Source: CBFDBF01 sp050295355
GTDB lineage: Bacteria > Pseudomonadota > Gammaproteobacteria > Chromatiales > Chromatiaceae
DNA: 20,290 nucleotides
Reading direction: 5' to 3'
NCBI GenBank assembly: GCA_050295355.1
Contig: JBNKPL010000040.1
Span: 1-20,290 of the forward strand
Position numbers and translations under genes: made by a program. A model generated the notes under the pieces. The model saw only the letters and a program-made list of their open reading frames with translations. It did not search any database and was not told the origin of the DNA. Numbering within the stretch: position 1 is the first letter of the stretch; every line of letters begins with the position of its first letter. This document shows, piece by piece, positions 14,520-20,290 of this stretch.

Positions 14520-15542
14520 ATGAAGATCCTGATCATAAAAACCTCATCACTGGGAGACGTGATCCACACGTTTCCCGCGCTGACGGATGCCGCCAACGCC
14601 ATGCTCGGTGTCCGCTTCGACTGGGTGGTGGAGGAGGCGTTTCAAGAGGTCCCCGCCTGGCACCCGGCGGTGGAACGGGTGATTCCGGTGGCGATTCGGC
14701 GCTGGCGGAAGGGGTGGCTCGCGGCCCGGCGCAGTGGCGAGATCGCCGCTTTTCGCAAACAACTTACCGATGAATCCTATGATCTGGTTATCGACGCACA
14801 GGGGCTGATCAAGAGCGCCCTGATCGCACGCATGGCCCAGGGTGAGCGGGCCGGACTGGACCGCCGATCCGCACGCGAACCCCTGGCGGCCCTGGCCTAT
14901 CACCACCGCTACTCCGTTCCTCGCGACATGCACGCCATCGAGCGGCTGCGCGCCCTGTTCGCCCAGGCGCTGGATTATCCGAATCTGTCCGATGAGCCGG
15001 ATTACGGCATCGCACCCGCCTCCAGGCCCGAGACTGGGCGGCCCTATCTGCTGTTTCTGCACGGCACCACCTGGACCACCAAGCTGTGGCCGGAGCAGTA
15101 CTGGAAGGAGCTGGCGCAACTGGCGGACTCCGCGGGCTTCGAAGTGCGCCTGCCCTGGGGTTCGGAGGCGGAGCGCGAACGGGCGGAGTGGATCGCCTCG
15201 GTGGTTCCCGCAGCTAGGCAGCTGCCCCGGTTGGGGCTATCGGAACTGAAGACCGAACTGGCTGGGGCGGCCGGGGTGGTGGGGGTGGACTCCGGGCTGG
15301 CCCATCTGGCCGCCGCGCTTTCTATTCCTGCCGTGACCCTGTACGGCCCCACCCGGACGGATCTGACCGGGGCGCTGGGCCGCAACCAGATCAACCTGCG
15401 GGCCGATTTTCCCTGCGCCCCCTGTATGCGTAAGACGTGTGACTACCGGGGTGAGGCCGCCGTGCAACCGGCCTGTTTTCAATCGCTGCCGCCACAGCGG
15501 GTGTGGGAGCGGCTGCAGATTCAGATGGGGGTCGCGGGGTGA
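14520..15542 (+). CDS. waaC: ADP-heptose:LPS heptosyltransferase I
   Basis: This 340 aa GT9-family enzyme starts KILIIKTSSLGDVIHTFPAL, the typical WaaC N-terminus, and carries GVDSGLAHLAAALSIPAVTLYG and GPTRTDLTGALG in its C-terminal half. It transfers the first heptose to Kdo of lipid A-Kdo2, so it acts before WaaF. The C-terminus contains a DFPCAPCMRKTCDYRG cysteine-rich stretch. The gene begins 25 bp after cysC and ends in overlap with waaG, whose GTG start shares bases with the TGA stop. This is strong evidence for a shared transcript and coupled translation. Confidence 0.95.
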   Translation: MKILIIKTSSLGDVIHTFPALTDAANAMLGVRFDWVVEEAFQEVPAWHPAVERVIPVAIRRWRKGWLAARRSGEIAAFRKQLTDESYDLVIDAQGLIKSALIARMAQGERAGLDRRSAREPLAALAYHHRYSVPRDMHAIERLRALFAQALDYPNLSDEPDYGIAPASRPETGRPYLLFLHGTTWTTKLWPEQYWKELAQLADSAGFEVRLPWGSEAERERAEWIASVVPAARQLPRLGLSELKTELAGAAGVVGVDSGLAHLAAALSIPAVTLYGPTRTDLTGALGRNQINLRADFPCAPCMRKTCDYRGEAAVQPACFQSLPPQRVWERLQIQMGVAG

Positions 15543-16678
15543 AGCTGGCATTCGTGGTCTCCCTCTGGTTTCCCTTCGGCGGCATGCAGCGCAGCCTGCT
15601 GCGCATCGCCGAGGCCTGTGCGGCCCGCGGCCACCAGGTGGATATCTATACGGGCGAGTGGCAGGGGGAGCGGCCGTCTAATATCGGCGTGTACGAGCTG
15701 GACACCCGGGCAGGCACCAATCACCGCAGCAACGACCTGCTGGCGGAGCGCTACGCCGCGGCCATTGCGGGCAAGGGATACGACTGCCGGGTGGGATTCA
15801 CCAAGGTGCCGGGGCTGGATGTCTATTACGCCGCCGACCCCTGTTATGCGGCGCGGGTGATGGAGACCAAGTCGGCGCTCTATCGGCTGCTGCCCCGCTA
15901 TCGATCTTTCCGGCGTCAGGAAGAGGCGGTTTTCGCCCCCGGCCGGGGCACGGAGCTGATGCTGATCGCGCATCAGGAGAAGGAGAAATTTATACGCTAC
16001 TACGGCACCGAGCCGGAGCGGTTTCATCTGCTGCCGCCGGGGATCAACCGGGAGCGGCTGCTTGCCCCGGAAGATTCGGATGCCGAATCTGCGGCCTTGC
16101 GCAACGAGCTGGGAGTGGCGGCGGACGAGCGCATGATCCTGGCGGTGGGTTCCCGTTTTCACACCAAGGGATTCGATCGCGTCATCCGCGCCTTCGCCAG
16201 CCTGGTCCCGGAGGTCCGGGAGCGCTGCCGGTTGGTGGTGGTGGGTCACGGCAAGGAGCGGCCGTTGCGGCTGCTGGCCGGGCGATTGGGCGTCGGCGAG
16301 CGGGTGCTCTTTACCGGGACGCGGGAGGATGTGCCGCGCTTCTATCGCGCCGCCGACTATCTGGTCCATGTGCCGAGGAGCGAGAATACCGGCACGGTGC
16401 TGATCGAGGCGATGCTGTGCGCACTGCCGGTGCTGGTGAGCGGCAACTGCGGCTTCGCCCATCATGTGTCCGATGCGGATGCCGGGATGGTTCTGTCAGA
16501 ACCCTTCGACCAGACGGCGTTGAACCTGGCCCTGGGGGCGTTTCTGGGTGCCCCGCGATATGATGCCTGGAGCCGAAACGGACCGGATTATTGTGAACGG
16601 ACCGATCTCTACAGCCTGATCGAACGGGCGGCGGATGTGATCATAGGACGCGCGGAACGAAATGCTGAAGATTCTTGA
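15539..16678 (+). CDS. waaG: LPS core glycosyltransferase WaaG (GT4)
   Basis: A 379 aa GT4 glycosyltransferase, similar in length to E. coli WaaG (about 374). I chose GTG 15539 because it gives KLAFVVSLWFPFGGMQRSLLR, the family N-terminus; the frame stays open upstream but overlaps waaC. Signatures are AVGSRFHTKGFDRVIRAFA at about 200-220, FTGTREDVPRFYRAADYLVH at about 258-278 and a SENTGTVLIEAM segment at about 280-291 with the E-x7-E motif of retaining GT4 enzymes. WaaG adds a hexose (glucose in E. coli) to heptose II of the inner core. The C-terminus overlaps waaP by 17 bp. The exact sugar donor cannot be read from sequence. Confidence 0.92.
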   Translation: MKLAFVVSLWFPFGGMQRSLLRIAEACAARGHQVDIYTGEWQGERPSNIGVYELDTRAGTNHRSNDLLAERYAAAIAGKGYDCRVGFTKVPGLDVYYAADPCYAARVMETKSALYRLLPRYRSFRRQEEAVFAPGRGTELMLIAHQEKEKFIRYYGTEPERFHLLPPGINRERLLAPEDSDAESAALRNELGVAADERMILAVGSRFHTKGFDRVIRAFASLVPEVRERCRLVVVGHGKERPLRLLAGRLGVGERVLFTGTREDVPRFYRAADYLVHVPRSENTGTVLIEAMLCALPVLVSGNCGFAHHVSDADAGMVLSEPFDQTALNLALGAFLGAPRYDAWSRNGPDYCERTDLYSLIERAADVIIGRAERNAEDS

Positions 16679-17459
16679 ACCCTATCGCACCCTCTTTCCC
16701 GAACAGGGATGGGATGCCTTCTGCTCCTTGCAGGGGGAGGTGTTCAAGCGCATCCAGAACCGGCGCACCTTCCGTATCGAGCGGGAAGGCCGTGGCTTCT
16801 TTATCAAGTGTCACCGGGGCGTGGGTTGGGGCGAGATCCTGAAGAACCTGCTCTCTTTCCGCCCGCCCATCCTCGGGGCCGGCAACGAGTGGCGCGCCAT
16901 TCACCGCCTGCAGGAGTTGGGGGTGGAGACCATGCGGCCGGTGGCCTTTGGCCAGGAGGGGTGGAACCCGGCCGGGTTGCGTTCGGTGCTGGTGACCGAA
17001 GAGCTCAAGGATTGCATCAGCCTGGAAAAATATTGTGAAGGGTGGCGTGACAATCCCCCTGCGCCACAGACCAAAAGGGCTCTCATCCGCCGGTTGGCGC
17101 GGATCTCCCGCACCCTGCATGAAAACGGCGTCAATCACCGGGACTTCTATATCTGCCACTTTCTGCTGCCGAAATCCTGGGATGGCAGTGAACAGGGGCT
17201 GCATCTCTATGTGATCGACCTGCACCGGGTGCAGCGCAGGCAACATACCCCGCGCCGCTGGGTGGTAAAAGATATCGGTTCACTCTGGTTTTCCGCCATG
17301 GAGCTGGGTCTCACCCGGCGCGACCTGCTGCGCTTCATGGTGGAGTACCGGCGGCGCCCCCTGCGCCAGATCCTGGATACAGAGGCGGGCTTCTGGCAGG
17401 CGGTGCAGCAGCGGGCGGACGCCCTCTACCGCACCCGTCCGGGGGCGGCCCATGCGTGA
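16662..17459 (+). CDS. waaP: LPS core heptose(I) kinase WaaP/RfaP
   Basis: This 265 aa protein matches the length of E. coli WaaP. It shows a Ser/Thr kinase-like fold: a GFFIKCHRGVGWGEILKNLL lysine region at about 45-63, NEWRAIHRL, the catalytic motif NHRDFYICHFLL with Asp161, and the metal-binding IDLHRVQRR with Asp186. WaaP phosphorylates heptose I of the inner core using ATP; the phosphates are bridged by divalent cations and support the outer-membrane barrier. It acts on the cytoplasmic side. The gene overlaps waaG by 17 bp and the next gene by 8 bp. Confidence 0.95.
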   Translation: MLKILEPYRTLFPEQGWDAFCSLQGEVFKRIQNRRTFRIEREGRGFFIKCHRGVGWGEILKNLLSFRPPILGAGNEWRAIHRLQELGVETMRPVAFGQEGWNPAGLRSVLVTEELKDCISLEKYCEGWRDNPPAPQTKRALIRRLARISRTLHENGVNHRDFYICHFLLPKSWDGSEQGLHLYVIDLHRVQRRQHTPRRWVVKDIGSLWFSAMELGLTRRDLLRFMVEYRRRPLRQILDTEAGFWQAVQQRADALYRTRPGAAHA

Positions 17460-18252
17460 TTTTCTGGATGAACAGTGGCGTCCCCTGCTGGAGGCGAACG
17501 GCCTGGCCGGGTTCGACCCCCTGTGGGATCTGCAGGCGGAGTGGTTCGAGGAACCGAACCAGCGGCGCGGCGGCTGGAGCGGGGTGGCCCGGGTGGAACT
17601 GGAACGGTCCGATGGCGGCCGGGAGGCGGTGTTCCTGAAACGGCAGGAGAACCACACCCGCCGCACCCTGCGCCATCCCTTCCGCGGCGAACCCACCTTT
17701 GAGGGAGAGATGCGCAATATCCAGGCCCTGCAGCGGGCCGGGGTGCCCTCCCTGGAACCCGTTTATTATGGCCAGCGCAAGGTGAAAGGCGTCTGGCGGG
17801 CGATCCTGGTCACCCGTGAGCTAAAGGGTTTTGAGCCCCTGAACCAATGGATGCGGGATTGGTTGGAGGCGGGCTGGGCGAACAGTGTCCAGCAACGCAG
17901 GGCGCTGATCCCGGAGGTGTCCACCGTGGTGCGCAGACTGCATGACCATCGGCTGGTCCATAACGCCCTGCATCCCAAACACCTGTTTATTCGCTTTCCC
18001 GAAGAGGGGCGGCCAGAGGTGCGGCTTATCGATCTGGAGAAGATGCGCTTCGCACCCTCCCCCCGGCGTGCCGCCCAGCGGGACCTGGATAGCCTCAACC
18101 GGCGCGCCCGTCACTGGAGTACGGCGGACCGGCTGCGTTTTCTGAAGGGGTATCTGGGTGTTAGCCGACTGGACTCCGAAGGGCGCGGTTTGTGGCGTTA
18201 TCTGGCGGAGCGCAAGATCCGGTTCGTGAGTGAGCGGGGTGAGCGTGGCTGA
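17452..18252 (+). CDS. InaA/WaaP-like lipopolysaccharide kinase family protein, catalytic Asp not conserved
   Basis: A 266 aa protein related to InaA and the accessory LPS kinases found after waaP in Pseudomonas. The ATP-side lysine can be placed at VFLKRQ (Lys63) and RLIDLEKMRF (Asp194) provides the metal-binding Asp. The catalytic loop reads VHNALHPKHLFI, so where WaaP has H-R-D this protein has H-N-A: the catalytic Asp is Ala172. That may mean a pseudokinase, or a family using another base; I recall InaA relatives with similar loops but could not check them. It overlaps waaP by 8 bp (ATGCGTGA) and the next gene by about 23 bp. Confidence 0.85.
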   Translation: MRDFLDEQWRPLLEANGLAGFDPLWDLQAEWFEEPNQRRGGWSGVARVELERSDGGREAVFLKRQENHTRRTLRHPFRGEPTFEGEMRNIQALQRAGVPSLEPVYYGQRKVKGVWRAILVTRELKGFEPLNQWMRDWLEAGWANSVQQRRALIPEVSTVVRRLHDHRLVHNALHPKHLFIRFPEEGRPEVRLIDLEKMRFAPSPRRAAQRDLDSLNRRARHWSTADRLRFLKGYLGVSRLDSEGRGLWRYLAERKIRFVSERGERG

Positions 18253-19633
18253 GCCCCGGGTCTATACACTGGATGACGGCCGCAAGTTTAGTTGCGAGCA
18301 GAGCGTGCGCAGTCTACCCGGACGCCGGGAGGTGTGCGTGGGCACCCTGGATGGGGCCCCGGTGTTCGCCAAGCTCTATCTGGAGCCCAAACGGGGCGAG
18401 CGGCATTGGCAACGGGAGCTGTCGGGGTTGCGCGCCTTTCAGGAACGGGACATCCCCACCGCCGAGATCCTGTACGCGGGCCGGGTGAAGAACGAAGGGT
18501 GGCCTGTGATCCTGCTGGCCCGTATCCCTGATCCGGTCACGTTCAAGGCCGCCTGGGAAGAGGCGGATGATGAGCGGCGGAAACAGCAGCTGCGGGAGAT
18601 GATCGTGCTGCTGGCCCGGCATCACCGGGCGGGGATCTGTCAGGCCGATCTACACCTGAACAATTTTGTCTATTCGGAGCAGGCGCTCTACAGCCTCGAC
18701 GGGGCGGGCGTAACCAGCGTCGCCGGGGAGTTGGGGCCGGCAGCGGCATTCGATAATCTGGCCCTGTTTATTGCCCAGCTGACCCCGGAGTGGGCGTCCG
18801 CTGTTCCCGAGCTTTACCCCCTCTATCTGGAGCAGAGGGGGTGGCGGGATGGGCCAGGTGCAGATGGTCTGCGGCAGTTGGTCCGACGCGCCCGCATGCG
18901 GCGCTGGAAAGAGTATCGGGGCAAGCTTTTTCGGGATTGCACCGCTTTCCGTTGCCGCCATCCCGGGGGGCGTCTGGAGATGGTGAGCCGCCAGGCGATC
19001 GGGCCGGAGCTGGAAGGGCTGTTGGCCGATCCGAAAGGCTTTCTGGAGCAAGGGGCGACTGCGCTTAAGTCCGGCTCCGCCAGTACCGTCTGGATGGCGC
19101 AGGCGGATGGGCGCGCCTTGGCGGTGAAGGAGTACCACATAAAGGGTCTGCTGCACCGCCTGAAAGGGCTGGTGTACCGGGGCAGGGCGGTCAACTCCTG
19201 GGAGTTCGCCCATCGACTGCTTTTTAGCGGGATTCCTACGCCACCGCCGGTGGCCCTGCTGAAGGGTACGGTTGGCGGCGAGGATTTCTATATCGCCCAG
19301 GCCGTGGACAGGGTGAATTCGGGCGCCTGGTTCGGAAGTGATGACTATTCGGACGAGAAAAAGCGGCGCGTCGCGGACAAAATCGCCGAGATATTGCGGC
19401 GCCTGGAGCGGGAGCGGATCAGTCACGGCGACCTGAAAGGGGGCAATGTGCTGGTGGTGGGGGAAGAGGTGTATCTGGCCGACCTGGATTGCATGAAGAG
19501 GTATCGTTGTGATCTCACATTCCGGCGCGCCTGGCGGCGGGATATTCGCCGGTTCCTTCACACCTGGGATCACCGGCCGGACATTCAGGAACTGATGCGC
19601 GGTGCGCTGGGTCGGGCGGGCGTGAGTGCCTGA
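18230..19633 (+). CDS. Two-domain LPS core kinase (tandem kinase-like domains)
   Basis: A 467 aa protein in which two kinase-like domains follow each other. Domain 1 (about 1-240) has Lys48 in VFAKLY, the catalytic loop QADLHLNNFVY with Asp140, and LDGAGV with Asp157. Domain 2 (about 265-467) has Lys300 in LAVKEY, SHGDLKGGNVLVV with Asp401, and YLADLDCMKR with Asp418. Both appear to keep the residues needed for phosphotransfer. Size and position match the roughly 470 aa putative kinase before the carbamoyltransferase gene in P. aeruginosa core loci (from memory). The substrate is presumably an inner-core heptose or another core sugar. The start is uncertain: GTG at 18230, 18239 and 18245 are all in frame, the last two with shorter overlap with the upstream gene. 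Confidence 0.85.
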   Translation: MSGVSVAEPRVYTLDDGRKFSCEQSVRSLPGRREVCVGTLDGAPVFAKLYLEPKRGERHWQRELSGLRAFQERDIPTAEILYAGRVKNEGWPVILLARIPDPVTFKAAWEEADDERRKQQLREMIVLLARHHRAGICQADLHLNNFVYSEQALYSLDGAGVTSVAGELGPAAAFDNLALFIAQLTPEWASAVPELYPLYLEQRGWRDGPGADGLRQLVRRARMRRWKEYRGKLFRDCTAFRCRHPGGRLEMVSRQAIGPELEGLLADPKGFLEQGATALKSGSASTVWMAQADGRALAVKEYHIKGLLHRLKGLVYRGRAVNSWEFAHRLLFSGIPTPPPVALLKGTVGGEDFYIAQAVDRVNSGAWFGSDDYSDEKKRRVADKIAEILRRLERERISHGDLKGGNVLVVGEEVYLADLDCMKRYRCDLTFRRAWRRDIRRFLHTWDHRPDIQELMRGALGRAGVSA

Positions 19634-19673
19634 GACAACAATAATTCGCACCAGAGGGCGATCACTGGCAAAA

Positions 19674-19702
19674 TTAACGGTTCTGTATCTATTAAATATA
19701 AA
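19674..19702 (+). promoter_or_regulatory. Possible sigma-70 promoter before the carbamoyltransferase gene
   Basis: TTAACG and TATAAA (19697-19702) are 17 bp apart, in an AT-rich 78 bp gap that contrasts with the overlapping genes upstream. A start site about 7 bp downstream of TATAAA would leave a leader of only a few bases before the ATG at 19712, which speaks against it unless the mRNA is nearly leaderless. Confidence 0.3.
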
Positions 19703-19711
19703 TAGGGTTTC

Positions 19712-20290
19712 ATGATAGTTCTGGGTATCTCCGGTGCGGTGAGTCACGATCCCTCGGCAGCACTGTTCATCGACGGCAAGTTGGTGGCGGCCGCGGAGGA
19801 GGAGCGCTTTATCCGCGACAAACATGCAAAAGGGCGGTTTCCCTACGAATCTGCCCGCTTCTGCATGGAATTTGCCGGTATCCGCCCGGAAGATGTGGAT
19901 ATCGTGGCCTTTCCCTATGCCGAGATTTCTCTCTCCAGTCCCGCTCGCTGGCACTATGCCAAACGGCACTGGTATGCCCCGGACCGGGTGCTGACGGCCC
20001 TGTTCGCCGGCAACCGGCGGTTTCACCGCAATATGAAAAAGCTGAAAAAGCTGGTGGCCGATCTCAATATCGGCGGCGGCTCGGCACGGATCTGCCCGGT
20101 GGAGCACCATCTGGCCCACGCCTCCAGCGCCTACCATTTGAGCGGTTTCAAGGAGAAGACGGCGATTCTGGGGATCGACGGCAAGGGGGAGTACGCCACC
20201 ACCTTTTTCGGCTATGGCGAGAACGGTCGCATCCATAAGATCAAGGAGTTCTATGATCCGGACTCCCTGGGCGGGCTGTACGGCGCCTTC
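19712..20290 (+). CDS. Carbamoyltransferase, NodU/CmcH family (N-terminal part, cut by window end)
   Basis: 193 codons without stop, running off the window. The start MIVLGISGAVSHDPSAALFI is the canonical N-terminus of the NodU/CmcH/TobZ family, followed by VAAAEEERFIRDKHAKGRFPYES. VEHHLAHASSAYHLSGF (about 130-147) holds the conserved His residues and LGIDGKGEYATTFFG the next ATP/metal-binding strand. Members join carbamoyl phosphate to a hydroxyl group via carbamoyl-AMP. After the LPS kinase genes, the likely substrate is a core heptose: P. aeruginosa carbamoylates heptose II and has a similar gene at the same place (recalled). A weak AGGG stands nine bases before the ATG. The C-terminal half is not in the window. 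Confidence 0.92.
   Translation, partial: MIVLGISGAVSHDPSAALFIDGKLVAAAEEERFIRDKHAKGRFPYESARFCMEFAGIRPEDVDIVAFPYAEISLSSPARWHYAKRHWYAPDRVLTALFAGNRRFHRNMKKLKKLVADLNIGGGSARICPVEHHLAHASSAYHLSGFKEKTAILGIDGKGEYATTFFGYGENGRIHKIKEFYDPDSLGGLYGAF

Noticed and set aside
18650..20236. 528-codon minus-strand frame over the kinase and carbamoyltransferase genes
   Set aside because: It is opposite two proteins with clear catalytic motifs, with no family resemblance of its own.

Overview
The window is a stretch of a gammaproteobacterial chromosome. It is GC-rich apart from one block, has tightly packed genes with short overlaps, and carries lipopolysaccharide (LPS) core genes in the order glnE - ilvE - waaF - waaC - waaG - waaP - accessory kinases - carbamoyltransferase. 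As far as I recall, this order resembles the Pseudomonas aeruginosa core-oligosaccharide locus. A DsrC/TusE-like protein and an unexpected APS kinase hint at a sulfur-metabolising lineage (Chromatiales-like), but the sequence does not fix the genus.

Layout. Positions 1-761 hold the 3' end of a DeaD/CsdA-type DEAD-box RNA helicase, followed by a YaiI/UPF0178 protein (805-1251). Positions 1252-1507 hold two inverted copies of a hairpin repeat, one of them interrupted by 50 bases. On the minus strand, 1508-1849 encodes a DsrC/TusE homologue without either redox cysteine. A gene-poor stretch (1850-2410) then leads into a three-gene plus-strand cassette (2411-5945) with visibly lower GC than its surroundings: an OB-like protein of 416 aa, an acidic coiled-coil protein of 280 aa, and a 473 aa protein with motifs reminiscent of the tRNA-guanine transglycosylase/DpdA TIM barrel. 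A strong hairpin (6008-6061) closes the cassette. This cassette is the best candidate for an undescribed system.

The minus strand then carries an SLC13-type transporter with two RCK_C domains (6176-7954) and a TruC-type pseudouridine synthase (8016-8705). Divergent from these, the plus strand runs without interruption to the end of the window: glnE (nitrogen regulation), ilvE (branched-chain amino acids), a small zf-CHCC protein, waaF, cysC, waaC, waaG, waaP, an InaA-family protein, a two-domain kinase and a carbamoyltransferase cut by the window edge. The waa genes would build the heptose/hexose inner core. WaaP and the following kinase domains would phosphorylate it, and the carbamoyltransferase may decorate it. 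cysC sits between the two heptosyltransferase genes, where an APS kinase would not be expected.

No rRNA, tRNA, CRISPR array, transposase or integrase was seen.
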